A stretch of DNA of 38,342 bases, from contig JAGLDR010000128.1 of assembly GCA_023145475.1 (NCBI GenBank), positions 1-38,342 on the forward strand, given 5' to 3'. The notes under the pieces are model-generated. The model made no database searches. It was not told the origin of the DNA and saw only the letters and a list, made by a program, of their open reading frames with translations. Positions 9,892-19,924 of the stretch are shown in pieces. A program made the translations under genes and the position numbers. Numbering within the stretch: the stretch's first letter is position 1; each line of letters starts with the position of its first letter. This DNA is from a bacterium. Its GTDB lineage: Bacteria; UBP6; UBA1177; JAGLDR01.

Positions 9892-10383
9892 ATGAGCCAA
9901 GTTCTAATTATTATGGGATCTGATAGTGATATTCCTGTTATGAATAAAGCGGTTGACGCTCTCAAACTCTTTGATATTACTTTTGAAATGAGAATATCAT
10001 CTGCCCACCGAACACCAGATAGAACACACACAATTATAAAAGATTTTACTGGGGATGTTATTATTGTTGGCGCTGGCGCTGCTGCACACTTAGCTGGCGT
10101 TGTTGCTGCCTACACGGTAAAGCCCGTCGTTGCTGTGCCAATCAACGCAACACCTCTTAATGGCGTTGATGCACTCTATGCAACCGTTCAGATGCCATCG
10201 GGCATTCCTGTTGCCACAATGGCTATCAATGGCGCAAAGAATGCGGCTATCTTTGCTGCAAACATCCTTGCTCTTTCTGATGACAATCTTAATGAAAAAC
10301 TTCTTACCTATAGAAAAACGATGGCAGAAGCGGTATATAAAAAGGATGCAGATCTCTCAACAAAACTTCAGAAGGAGCATTAA
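9892..10383 (+). CDS. purE: 5-(carboxyamino)imidazole ribonucleotide mutase PurE
   Basis: LIIMGSDSDIPVMNKA, EMRISSAHRTPDRT, GAGAAAHLAGVVAAYT. Confidence 0.95.
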   Translation: MSQVLIIMGSDSDIPVMNKAVDALKLFDITFEMRISSAHRTPDRTHTIIKDFTGDVIIVGAGAAAHLAGVVAAYTVKPVVAVPINATPLNGVDALYATVQMPSGIPVATMAINGAKNAAIFAANILALSDDNLNEKLLTYRKTMAEAVYKKDADLSTKLQKEH

Positions 10384-11016
10384 ATGGAAATCTTTTCACT
10401 GGAAGAAGCGGCATGGAAGATGCGAAACGGCTCTGTTATTGCCTATCCTACTGAAACCGTTTATGGGCTTGGTACGGTTATTTATGATGAAGATGCTCTC
10501 AAAAGAATCAAGCAGATTAAAGGAAATAACGCAAATAAACCTCTCTCTGTTCTTATTTCTGGTGACAACCTCAATATGCTTGATGAGCTTGTTGACGATG
10601 TTTTACCCGTTGCACAGAGACTTATCAAGTTCTTCTGGCCAGGACCGCTCACGATTATTCACAAATGCAGAGATGAGATTCCCGACAGTGTAACAGGGGG
10701 AACAGGCTTTATCGGTATCCGCTGTTCATCACATCCAATGCTTAATTCTTTGATAAAAGAGGTGGGACATCCCATCATCAGCACAAGCGCAAACCCTGCA
10801 GGAATGACTCCCGCAACAAGTTATGAGCAAATATTCCACTATTTTAAAAGCTCAATCGATGGTATTCTTCTTTTTGATGCTGACTCCTACTCTAATAAGA
10901 AAAATATAACATACAACCTCCCTTCGACCATTATTCGCGTTGAAAAACACAACTTTCAAATTATTCGTGAAGGTGCCATCTCTAAAAACGATATTCTTAG
11001 AAAGATTTATGACTGA
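10384..11016 (+). CDS. tsaC: L-threonylcarbamoyladenylate synthase (Sua5/YrdC/YciO family)
   Basis: AYPTETVYGLGTVIYDEDALKRIKQIKGN, KPLSVLI, FWPGPLTII, STSANPAG. Confidence 0.9.
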   Translation: MEIFSLEEAAWKMRNGSVIAYPTETVYGLGTVIYDEDALKRIKQIKGNNANKPLSVLISGDNLNMLDELVDDVLPVAQRLIKFFWPGPLTIIHKCRDEIPDSVTGGTGFIGIRCSSHPMLNSLIKEVGHPIISTSANPAGMTPATSYEQIFHYFKSSIDGILLFDADSYSNKKNITYNLPSTIIRVEKHNFQIIREGAISKNDILRKIYD

Positions 11017-11761
11017 CAATCTCTTTACTTCCGATACTATATTTAACAACAACACGGTTATCCGTCAACCTCGAAATGGTTTTAGATTTTCTTCTGATGC
11101 ACTTCTTCTTGCTTGGTTTATATCCAACAAAACTTCATCAGGTGGTGCTTTAGAGGTTGGCTCTGGCTCTGGTGTCATATCTATCTTGCTTAAAAAAAGA
11201 GGATTCAGAGGAGATATAACAGCAGTTGAGATTGATGAGGCTACCACCTCTTTATTAAAAGAAAATATCACGGCAAACAACCTTGATGATGTGATAAATC
11301 CTATCGGTGGAGATTTTTTCTCCCAAGATGTTATCGCTCTTCAAGAGAGATATGATATTGTTTTTTCTAACCCTCCATTCTTTAGCTCTACAAATAGTCA
11401 ACTTTTATCCGATAATACGGGCAAATATAACGCAAGACATGAGGTTTTATTTACTATTCCTGAATTTAGTGAGAAATCATCTAAGATATTAAAAAAGGGT
11501 GGTAACTTATTTGTTGTTTTCCCTGTCGAAAGAATGCAATACCTTCTTGCAAACCTAGAAAGAAACTCGCTTTACGCACAAGAGATTATTTTTATAAAAG
11601 AACATCAAACAAATAATCCTTCACTTTTCTTATTGCACGCAAGGAAGAGAAAAAATAAAAACGCAATGCCTCTGAAAAGCATTAACTTTATTACCATTAA
11701 AAACAGCGATGACTCCTTAACTAAAACAGGAGAAGATATCTTCTATGATACATCTTCATAA
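11009..11761 (+). CDS. tRNA1(Val) A37 N6-methyltransferase-like (TrmN6/YfiC) SAM-dependent methyltransferase
   Basis: Start at MTDNLFTSDTIFNNNTVIRQPRNGFRFSSDALLLAWF; LEVGSGSGVISILL and FSNPPFF (NPPF N6-adenine MTase motif). Confidence 0.78.
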   Translation: MTDNLFTSDTIFNNNTVIRQPRNGFRFSSDALLLAWFISNKTSSGGALEVGSGSGVISILLKKRGFRGDITAVEIDEATTSLLKENITANNLDDVINPIGGDFFSQDVIALQERYDIVFSNPPFFSSTNSQLLSDNTGKYNARHEVLFTIPEFSEKSSKILKKGGNLFVVFPVERMQYLLANLERNSLYAQEIIFIKEHQTNNPSLFLLHARKRKNKNAMPLKSINFITIKNSDDSLTKTGEDIFYDTSS

Positions 11762-13667
11762 TATAGCAAAATCATACGCTGGAAAAGATATAATACTCCC
11801 TTTAACCGAGACAATAACAAAAAAAAGAACGACCATCGTTGGTCCTAACGGCTCAGGAAAAACGACCATCTTATCTATAATATCAGGCGCTCTTGAACCA
11901 GATTTTGGGGAGGTGATTATTCCAAAGGGAAAGAGTGTTCATACCATATCTCAACACGCTGCTTACTCCCTTCCATCTATGAGCGTTATCAGCTATTTAG
12001 AACAGTTTGAAAAAAGCGAACAGCTCTCTCTTCTTTTAAAAGAAGAGGCGGAAATCCTTGATGAAATTGAAAAAGATTCAGAATCCCCCGCCCTTCATAA
12101 ACTTCACGAAATACATGAAAAAATAGAAGCAGAAGAGATAAGCTCAATATCGTATGTCTCAAAACAAGATATTATAGAGAAACTCTCTTTTTCTGAGGAA
12201 ATTCTTGCAGCACAAACAGACACTTTAAGCGGTGGATGGCGTATTAAACTTCTTCTTGCTGCGGCAATGATGAGAAATCCTGATATATTACTTCTTGATG
12301 AACCAACAAATTATCTTGATATCGAATCGACTGCATTTCTTCTGAAATGGATAAAACAATATAAAGGTTTTATCGTTACTGTTAGCCATGATCACGAATT
12401 CCTTGATAGTGTCAGTGATGAGACATGGGAAATTATGAACGGTATAATAACAAAATATAGTGGTAATTACTCTTTTTATCTTAAAGATAGAATTTCTAAA
12501 AGAATTCTTCTAGAAAAACAGCGAGAGAAACAACTCATACGGCTCAAAGAGCTTTCGGCGTTTATAGAGAGATTCCGCTCAAAGGCAAATACCGCATCCC
12601 GCGCTCAAAGCGCGGTTAAAGAATATGACAAGCTAACAAACGCTCTTGTCGAAGTTCCACCTCTTTCTACTACGGTATCTTTCTCATTCCCTAAGCCAAT
12701 CCGAGGTGGAGACATATCATTCACCCTTGAGAACAGCTTTTTTTCCTATGAGGCTACCAAACCTATTATAACTGATCTTACAACCGTTATAAAAAGAGGT
12801 CAGAAAATAGCGCTGGTAGGAAAGAACGGAGTGGGTAAGTCTACCCTTATAAATATACTTTCGGGAATAATAAAACCTGTTAAAGGCTCTATATCATCAT
12901 ACAAACAAGGAAAGATTGTTACCTATCGTCAACATGAGGCTGAGTCATTACCTCCAGACTTGACGGTTATAGATTTTATGCACACTATAACTCCTTTTGA
13001 TAAAATACCATCTATTCGCTCTATTTTAGCTTCTTTTCTCTTTTTAGAAGAGTCGCTCGATACAAAAATAGCGGCTTTAAGTGGCGGAGAAAAGGTAAGG
13101 CTGGCTCTTCTTAAATTATTAATGATACCTTCGACAGTTCTTCTTTTTGATGAACCGACGACACATCTAGATATTGAGAGTAGAAAAGTTCTTTTACGCT
13201 ATCTTCAAAATTATTCTGAAACAGTTGTTTTCGTCTCTCACGACTCTCATTTTATAGAAAATATAGCTGATACAATCTTTTATTTTGAGAAAAGTGGCAT
13301 TGTACAATTTCCAGGAAAGCTTTCAGAATACACTCATCAGCAAGAACCTCAAATGGTAAAATCTTTTAAAACAGCACCATTGAAAAAAGAAAAAACAACA
13401 TCTCAGGCAGAATGGGAAGAGAGTAAAAAACAAAAAAAACTCTTTAATAAACTCAAAAAAATAATAAATAATATTGAAATAGAGATAGAAGTATGTGAAA
13501 AATCTATTGAAAAGAGTGAGGGAGAACTTACTAAAACAGGGGCTAATATTAGAGAGTTATCATTGGAGTTAAAAAATCTTCAAAAAAATCTTGATAAATT
13601 ATACCTAGATTGGGAGAATACAAGTCAGAAAATTGAAAAGCTTGACGGAATCTTTTCTCAGGAGTGA
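11745..13667 (+). CDS. ABC-F family ATP-binding cassette protein with C-terminal coiled coil
   Basis: Two ABC domains: GPNGSGKTT / LSGGWRIKL / LLLDEPTNYLD and GKNGVGKST / LSGGEKVRL / LLFDEPTTHLD; no TM. Confidence 0.93.
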   Translation: MIHLHNIAKSYAGKDIILPLTETITKKRTTIVGPNGSGKTTILSIISGALEPDFGEVIIPKGKSVHTISQHAAYSLPSMSVISYLEQFEKSEQLSLLLKEEAEILDEIEKDSESPALHKLHEIHEKIEAEEISSISYVSKQDIIEKLSFSEEILAAQTDTLSGGWRIKLLLAAAMMRNPDILLLDEPTNYLDIESTAFLLKWIKQYKGFIVTVSHDHEFLDSVSDETWEIMNGIITKYSGNYSFYLKDRISKRILLEKQREKQLIRLKELSAFIERFRSKANTASRAQSAVKEYDKLTNALVEVPPLSTTVSFSFPKPIRGGDISFTLENSFFSYEATKPIITDLTTVIKRGQKIALVGKNGVGKSTLINILSGIIKPVKGSISSYKQGKIVTYRQHEAESLPPDLTVIDFMHTITPFDKIPSIRSILASFLFLEESLDTKIAALSGGEKVRLALLKLLMIPSTVLLFDEPTTHLDIESRKVLLRYLQNYSETVVFVSHDSHFIENIADTIFYFEKSGIVQFPGKLSEYTHQQEPQMVKSFKTAPLKKEKTTSQAEWEESKKQKKLFNKLKKIINNIEIEIEVCEKSIEKSEGELTKTGANIRELSLELKNLQKNLDKLYLDWENTSQKIEKLDGIFSQE

Positions 13668-13673
13668 ATTTAT

Positions 13674-15029
13674 ATGTGGAAAAAAGTATCACAAAGAATA
13701 AAAGATGTTGTGGGTGCTAACACATATAAAGCCTATTTTTCTAGTACCAGTATTAAGCCAGCTGTTGAAAGTGAAAAAGAGTTGCTTCTCGTCTGTCCTT
13801 CAACAACTTTATATAATCTTCTTAAAAAAGGTGGTCACATCAAAACAATCGAAAGATGTGTAGAGGAGGTTATTAGTTCTAAAGTTGTTGTATCTTTCCA
13901 GGTTGATCCTACAGCCTTCACAAAGGATAGTCATACTCAACAGGAGACTATACCTTTTTCCTCTATTAAAAAAGGAGAAAAAAAGAGGAAGCAAATTATA
14001 CAAACATCACCTTTTTTCTCTTATTATACTTTTGATAACTTTGTACAAGGTCCCAGTAATGAGACTGCTGTTGCAACCTCCCTTGCTATTTCAAAAAACC
14101 CAGGAATACACTATAATCCTCTCTGTATTTATGGAGAAACTGGTTTAGGAAAGACACATATTATTCATGCAATTGGACAATATATAAAAAAAATTCTCGG
14201 GAAAAAAGTCTGTTATTTTGATTCACAGAATTTTATGGATAACTATATATCATCAATTAGTACAAAAAGAGTGCAGCAATTTAGAGAAGAGATTCTTGAA
14301 TATGATGTCTTATTAATAGATGATATTCAGTTCTTTTCTAAAAAAGAGGCTACTCAAAATGAACTCTTTTTTATTTTTAATAAATTTCACAACGAAGGAA
14401 AACAGATTATTTTAACTTCAGATAAATATCCAAGTGAAATAAATGATATGGATGACAGGTTGAAAAGTCGTTTTTCTATGGGAGTAACAACAGAGATAAG
14501 AAATCCAGAATATGAGATGAGAATTGCAATTATTCAAAAAAAAATATCTCTTCTCAATATAGAACTTTCAACTGAATTGATAGAATATATAGCCAAACAC
14601 ATAAGAAGGAATGTAAGAGAGATTGAAGGAGCTCTGAAGACACTTAAAATTTCAGGGGAGATGGTTGGAAAAAATATTATAGATAAACCTTTCGCAGTAA
14701 AAATACTTAAAAACATGATTAAAGAAAAGATATATATTGGAATGGATAACATTCTTCAGATGGTTTCTACTTATCTTAAGGTAAGACCACAACTCATACT
14801 TGGTAAAGGAAGACCAACTCAAGTCGTAAGAGCAAGACAGATTGCTATATATCTTTCTAGACAACTTACTACAAATACCTACGAAAATATTGGTGCCTTT
14901 TTTGGTGGAAGAAGTCATTCAACTATTATATCTTCTATAAAAAAGGTGAACGAGCTAATGTTGGAAAATAAAAACATAGCTAAGATAGTGAAAAAACTAA
15001 GTGATGATCTTAATAAATTATCAGAATGA
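13674..15029 (+). CDS. dnaA: Chromosomal replication initiator DnaA
   Basis: YGETGLGKTHIIHAIGQY, DVLLIDDIQFF, domain IV VVRARQIAIYLSRQLTTNTYENIGAFFGGRSHSTIISSIKKV. Confidence 0.97.
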   Translation: MWKKVSQRIKDVVGANTYKAYFSSTSIKPAVESEKELLLVCPSTTLYNLLKKGGHIKTIERCVEEVISSKVVVSFQVDPTAFTKDSHTQQETIPFSSIKKGEKKRKQIIQTSPFFSYYTFDNFVQGPSNETAVATSLAISKNPGIHYNPLCIYGETGLGKTHIIHAIGQYIKKILGKKVCYFDSQNFMDNYISSISTKRVQQFREEILEYDVLLIDDIQFFSKKEATQNELFFIFNKFHNEGKQIILTSDKYPSEINDMDDRLKSRFSMGVTTEIRNPEYEMRIAIIQKKISLLNIELSTELIEYIAKHIRRNVREIEGALKTLKISGEMVGKNIIDKPFAVKILKNMIKEKIYIGMDNILQMVSTYLKVRPQLILGKGRPTQVVRARQIAIYLSRQLTTNTYENIGAFFGGRSHSTIISSIKKVNELMLENKNIAKIVKKLSDDLNKLSE

Positions 15030-15224
15030 TGGGGTTTATAAACAGATGTTGATAACTCATATAGCAATAACTTGTTCACAAAGAAGCAAACAAATAGAGG
15101 GTGAAATAATAGACAAAAATAAGATAAAAATTAGAAACAAAAATAAGATATTAGAAAGTTACAAACAGTTTGAACAGACATATAATAATAATAAATATTT
15201 TCTTAACATAATAGGAGTAATAAA
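15030..15224. other. oriC: Candidate replication origin (oriC) region
   Basis: AT-rich dnaA-dnaN intergenic with DnaA-box-like 9-mers TTATAAACA (15036-15044), TGTTGATAA (15047-15055), TTGTTCACA (15072-15080) and an AT-rich stretch; sampled GC skew changes sign around here. Confidence 0.45.
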
Positions 15225-16364
15225 ATGATTAAAAGATCTTTTAAAAGAGAAGTTATTACCAAGGCGCTTGATCGTTGTTTTATAAGCATAGAAAAAAAGA
15301 ATACTATGCCTATTTTAAATCACATTCTTTTCAAAACAACAGAAACTGAATGTACAATGATTGCGACAAATTTAGACTCTTCAGTTGTTATATCTGTTCC
15401 TTTTGAAGAGGGAGAAGGGGAGGGAACTTATGTTTTCCCTGCGAAATATGTCTTTGACATATGTAAATTGGCTCGAGGAGAGGTGGTTGAATTTAATTTT
15501 GAAGAACAACAACAAGTTCTCAATATAAAATCGGGAAGATCACGATATACTATACCTTGTTCAGATCCTTCAAATTTTCCAACGATTGAAACTTTTGATG
15601 ATAGTAAAGGTATATCTGTACATATTTCACGCATATTAAATGTACTTAAAAAGCTGCAGTTTAGTATGACTGATAATAATATAAATAAATCATATGGTGG
15701 TATATTACTCAATAGAGATGCCCAATCAGATGATATAGAATTAGTAACAACTGATAGCCATAGACTTTCTATAATATCTCTTAAAAACTTTGATTTTAAT
15801 GTTGAAGGTATAGAAGAGGGTCTTGTTATATCTGGTAAAAACTTCAATGAAATTAAAAGAATATTTGCAGATATAAAAGAAGTTTATATGTCAGTTAATG
15901 ATGGAAAATTATTAATAAAATCGGATAAAATTGTATTTATATCACGCCTTATGAAAAATGAATTTCCAAACTATAGAGAGGTATTGGGAAGTTCAAAAAA
16001 AGAGAGTGATGAAAATAAGTGTGTTATAGATAAAAAAGAGTTAATAGAAGGTGTTAAAAGAGTTATAGCACTCTCTACAGATGAAAAAATATGGGCAACT
16101 CAATTTGATTTTAGAGGTGATGTATTAATTATGAATGCTCACTCTGAATTTGGTGGAAATTCTGAAGATGAGATACTTCTTGAAAAACCTTTTGGAAAAG
16201 ATCTCTCAATTGGTATAAATGCTCGTTATCTTTTAGATGTATTGGGTATTATAGATGATGAAAAAGTAACAGTAGTTGTTGAAGAAGGTTTGAAGCCACT
16301 TACTATTATAAAAAATAGTGAAGAATATGATTATGTACATCTTATTATGCCTTTGAGAATTTAA
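15225..16364 (+). CDS. dnaN: DNA polymerase III beta sliding clamp
   Basis: KNTMPILNHILFKT, position after dnaA, C-terminal YVHLIMPLRI. Confidence 0.95.
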   Translation: MIKRSFKREVITKALDRCFISIEKKNTMPILNHILFKTTETECTMIATNLDSSVVISVPFEEGEGEGTYVFPAKYVFDICKLARGEVVEFNFEEQQQVLNIKSGRSRYTIPCSDPSNFPTIETFDDSKGISVHISRILNVLKKLQFSMTDNNINKSYGGILLNRDAQSDDIELVTTDSHRLSIISLKNFDFNVEGIEEGLVISGKNFNEIKRIFADIKEVYMSVNDGKLLIKSDKIVFISRLMKNEFPNYREVLGSSKKESDENKCVIDKKELIEGVKRVIALSTDEKIWATQFDFRGDVLIMNAHSEFGGNSEDEILLEKPFGKDLSIGINARYLLDVLGIIDDEKVTVVVEEGLKPLTIIKNSEEYDYVHLIMPLRI

Positions 16365-16370
16365 TATTTA

Positions 16371-17390
16371 ATGAGAGTAAACTCTCTTTCTATAAAAAAC
16401 TTTAGATGTTTTAATGAGTTATCACTTACTTTTTCAAATAGAGTTATGATAACAGGAAAAAATGGATCAGGGAAAAGCTCTGTTTTAGAATCACTCTATT
16501 TTATAATGAATGGAAAGAGTTTTAGAACAACCGACTTGAATGATATGATAAAAGATGATGAAGATTATCTTTTTGTAGAGTCAAATTATAAAGATGATTT
16601 TGATTGGGAACACAACAGCTCTTTTGGATTTGATAGAGATGGAAGAAAAAAAATACTTCAAAATGGTGAGGCAGCTCACAGAAAAGATATAATGAAAGCA
16701 GCCTCTGTTGTTGTCCACTCTCCTGAAGATATAAAAATAGTTGATGGTCCGCCTTCAAAAAAAAGAGACTTTTTAGATAGAGCTATATTTCTGACGGAAA
16801 AGAAATTTTATAGTACGGTCGTTAACTATAAATCATATCTAAAACAGAAAAAAATTCTGCTGAGAAATGGTAATAAGAATGGATTGTTATATCTTAATAG
16901 AGCGGTTATTCCCTATATAGAAGAGATAGTAAAGAAGAGACAAATCATCGCACAGAATATTGAAAAAATAACAAAAAAGATATTTGAAGAGATGTCTCTC
17001 CCACTCTCTTTAAAAATTATTTTACCAGACCAGGATGAAAATATAGAAGAAAAATTAAATAGTAAGATAGATAAAGAGCTTTTAAAAGGGTACTCACTCT
17101 ACGGTCCTCATTTAGATATTATAAAAATAATAGTCCTCAATAGGCGAGGAAAATCGATATCAATGGGAGAAAAATCATTAATTTCTTTGATATTAAAGTT
17201 TGCAGAGGTACAACTACTCAATGATTTGGGAATAGAGTCCCTCTTCATAGGAGATGATATTATTGGTTTTATAGATGCTACGAGATCTGATATGATTTTT
17301 TCATACTGTACGACAATGGAAAATCAATTTATAGTTTCCCATATTGATTCAGAGAATAAAAAGAGTAATTGGGAGTATATAACACTATAA
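16371..17390 (+). CDS. recF: DNA replication and repair protein RecF (divergent)
   Basis: SLSIKNFRCFNELSLTFSNRVMITGKNGSGKSSVLESLYF; GPHLDII; position after dnaN. Confidence 0.9.
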   Translation: MRVNSLSIKNFRCFNELSLTFSNRVMITGKNGSGKSSVLESLYFIMNGKSFRTTDLNDMIKDDEDYLFVESNYKDDFDWEHNSSFGFDRDGRKKILQNGEAAHRKDIMKAASVVVHSPEDIKIVDGPPSKKRDFLDRAIFLTEKKFYSTVVNYKSYLKQKKILLRNGNKNGLLYLNRAVIPYIEEIVKKRQIIAQNIEKITKKIFEEMSLPLSLKIILPDQDENIEEKLNSKIDKELLKGYSLYGPHLDIIKIIVLNRRGKSISMGEKSLISLILKFAEVQLLNDLGIESLFIGDDIIGFIDATRSDMIFSYCTTMENQFIVSHIDSENKKSNWEYITL

Positions 17391-17411
17391 AAGGTGTAAT
17401 GGAGGAATATT

Positions 17412-19022
17412 TTGTATATGTTTTCAGCGGTTTTATTATTAGTTATACTTATACTTATTCATGAGTTAGGCCATTTTATAGCGGCGAGATTAGTTGGGGT
17501 AAGGGTTGAGGTTTTTTCTATCGGTTTTGGTCCTAAAATTATATCAAAAAAGATAGGTGATACCGAGTGGAAGCTGTCTGCTATTCCTCTTGGTGGCTAT
17601 GTTAAAATGACAGGAGAGTCATTAGAAGATGAGAAAAATGTAAGTGAAGAGGATAAAAAAGTATCTTTTAGCCATCAAAAATGGTGGAAAAAACTTATAG
17701 TAGTGCTTGCTGGTCCTCTTACAAATATTCTTTTTGCGATTCCTATCTATATGGTTGTTGCTTCATATCAGCTTGAAACAACCGCCGCTTTTATTGAATT
17801 TGTCTCTTATGAATCTCCTGCTGAACAAGCTGGAATAGAGGCAGGAGATAGAGTTATAGCTCTGAATAACAATTCTATACATACCTGGGATGATATTGTT
17901 GAATATATGCCTAAAATGGTTAATAATTCGTGCGAGCCAATATCATTAAAGTTAATAAAAACAATAACTAATAAAGAGGTAATGTATAAGATAACGCCTG
18001 ATAAATCTTCTTATAATAACCTCTTTGGAGAGAGGGTTGACTACTGTAAAATAGGTATCTCATCGCAGATAGTCTCCTCTAAAATATATATTCCTTACTC
18101 GATTGGTGGGGTAAATTCTACCGACAAAGTGTTAGAGGTAGGTGGAGTAGAAGTCAAACGATATTACGATATTAAAAAGTTGCTCGCAAGTGGAAAGTCG
18201 ACAATACTTACCTTAAGATCTGGAAAAAAAATAGCGTCAACCCTTAGTCCGATAGAGGTAAAAGAGTTACTTCTATTGATGCATCCAGCAGGAATGGTTA
18301 TAAAAAGTGTAGAAGAGGGTAGTATTGCTGGAAAAGCTGGGTTTTTAAAAGGTGATATTATAACAGCTGTTGATGAAAAGAAAGTTAATATACCTTACGA
18401 ATTTGTCCACTATCTCAGAGAAAAGGGAGATAAAAAAGTAAAAACAGTAAGCTATATAAGGGGCTCCGAAAAAGCAAATATATCTGTTCCTGTTGAGTTT
18501 GAAGATAAGGATAATCCCTATACAGGTCAAAAACAAAACAGGATAAAATGGGGAGCAGAGTTCTCTTTTGAACACCTTCCTCCCACCCAGGTGAAGAGAC
18601 AAAATCCACTCTCTTACATTGTGGCTTCAGGATTTATTACCACAAAAGATATAGCAAGAGATACATTGAAAGGGGTCTGGTTTATGATAACAGGAAAACT
18701 TTCAGCAAAAGGTCTTGGTGGACCAATTATGGTTTTTGATATATCGGCAAAGGCGGCAAAGAGAGGATTAAAGGTTTTTCTCTACATGATGGGAGTGATA
18801 AGTATCAATCTTGGACTGGTCAATCTTTTCCCTATTCCTGTTTTAGATGGCGGGCATGTGGTATTTTTTACGATTGAGGGTATAATAAAGAAGCCAGTCT
18901 CTCGAAAAATAAGAGAGCGGTTGATGACGGGAGGACTAATACTCTTGATGGCACTCATGTTGTTTGCGGTAACAAATGATATTTTACGCTATATAAATAT
19001 TTTTGGAGCGGACGGTGGATAA
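17412..19022 (+). CDS. rseP: RIP metalloprotease RseP (site-2 protease, PDZ domains)
   Basis: LIHELGHFIAARLVGVRVEVFSIGFGPKI (HExxH), PDZ segments, C-terminal NLFPIPVLDGGHV; TTG start with GGAGG 6 nt upstream. Confidence 0.94.
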   Translation: MYMFSAVLLLVILILIHELGHFIAARLVGVRVEVFSIGFGPKIISKKIGDTEWKLSAIPLGGYVKMTGESLEDEKNVSEEDKKVSFSHQKWWKKLIVVLAGPLTNILFAIPIYMVVASYQLETTAAFIEFVSYESPAEQAGIEAGDRVIALNNNSIHTWDDIVEYMPKMVNNSCEPISLKLIKTITNKEVMYKITPDKSSYNNLFGERVDYCKIGISSQIVSSKIYIPYSIGGVNSTDKVLEVGGVEVKRYYDIKKLLASGKSTILTLRSGKKIASTLSPIEVKELLLLMHPAGMVIKSVEEGSIAGKAGFLKGDIITAVDEKKVNIPYEFVHYLREKGDKKVKTVSYIRGSEKANISVPVEFEDKDNPYTGQKQNRIKWGAEFSFEHLPPTQVKRQNPLSYIVASGFITTKDIARDTLKGVWFMITGKLSAKGLGGPIMVFDISAKAAKRGLKVFLYMMGVISINLGLVNLFPIPVLDGGHVVFFTIEGIIKKPVSRKIRERLMTGGLILLMALMLFAVTNDILRYINIFGADGG

Positions 19023-19914
19023 CAGCTTTTTGTGGGATAGTAGTACACAAACAATATTCTGTTCCCTGCAGGGATTGCAGCAATATTCTCTTATTCACAG
19101 TGTGGATAAAAAAAGTTTTATGACTCATTTTCCTCCACTCTTTTTATCAGTTTTTAGCGATGTTGATATGGAAGATAAAAAGATTTTTATTGGTGTTGGT
19201 CCTGGCTCATTTACGGGAGTGAAAAGTGGAATTGCCTTTATTGGCGGCTGGTTGTTCTCAAAAGGAAAATCTCTTATAAACACTGTTTCAAGTGGTGATA
19301 TACTTTCGTGTTATGCACCCCCTGTTTCAGATGTTTTAGCGGTTGTTATTCCCTTTAACAGAGGGGAGTGGTTTGTCTCTACCTACCGGTTTCAAAATGG
19401 GCACTATAGCACCATAGAAAAAGATATACATCTTAAAAAAGATGAAGATTTCAAACGATTTACCGATTCTATCTCTTCTGAGAAACTTTTTGTTGCTTCA
19501 AGTGACACCTCTTATTCAGAGCAGTTTATAACAAAGATGGAGGGTAATATATGCAAAAAAATAGAGCTAGCGGATGTGCCATTTCGCCATCCAGCGGAGG
19601 AGGCTCTGCTTCAGACAATAGATATAGAAAAATCCCCGCTTTTTCTTAACTATGTGTTGCAGCCAGCAGGACTTTCAAATGATAATAATCTTTATATACA
19701 AACCATAAAAGAGGAGCGTATCATGATGACAGATCAAAAAAACAGAGAAGAGAGAATTGAAGAGTTAAAAAAGGAACACAAGGTACTTCACAATGATGTT
19801 GAGACCTTTGCAGCAAAGACCCATCGCACACCACACGAAGAGCGAGAGCTGAAGATGTGGCAGAAGAAAAAATTGATGATTAAAGATGAAATAGCAAAAC
19901 TAGAACAACAGTAA
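19015..19914 (+). CDS. tsaB: TsaB-like tRNA threonylcarbamoyladenosine protein fused in frame to a C-terminal YdcH/DUF465 domain
   Basis: GVGPGSFTGVKSGIAFIGGWL (TsaB signature); residues after M241 read MMTDQKNREERIEELKKEHKVLHNDVETFAAKTHRTPHEERELKMWQKKKLMIKDEIAKLEQQ (YdcH-like). Start taken as GTG 19015 (tracked TTG 19003 is an alternative). Confidence 0.8.
   Translation: MDNSFLWDSSTQTIFCSLQGLQQYSLIHSVDKKSFMTHFPPLFLSVFSDVDMEDKKIFIGVGPGSFTGVKSGIAFIGGWLFSKGKSLINTVSSGDILSCYAPPVSDVLAVVIPFNRGEWFVSTYRFQNGHYSTIEKDIHLKKDEDFKRFTDSISSEKLFVASSDTSYSEQFITKMEGNICKKIELADVPFRHPAEEALLQTIDIEKSPLFLNYVLQPAGLSNDNNLYIQTIKEERIMMTDQKNREERIEELKKEHKVLHNDVETFAAKTHRTPHEERELKMWQKKKLMIKDEIAKLEQQ
19723..19914 (+). CDS. 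Possible nested, independently initiated YdcH/DUF465 family small protein
   Basis: GAGGAG at 19711-19716 followed by ATGATG at 19723, in frame with upstream tsaB; length and sequence match a complete stand-alone YdcH protein. Confidence 0.55.
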   Translation: MMTDQKNREERIEELKKEHKVLHNDVETFAAKTHRTPHEERELKMWQKKKLMIKDEIAKLEQQ

Positions 19915-19924
19915 GGAGAGAGAA

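Noticed and set aside
15001-15228. 75-aa plus-strand ORF across the dnaA-dnaN gap
   Set aside because: Overlaps dnaA 3' end and dnaN start, AT-rich biased composition, no ribosome-binding site or family; better explained as part of the candidate origin.
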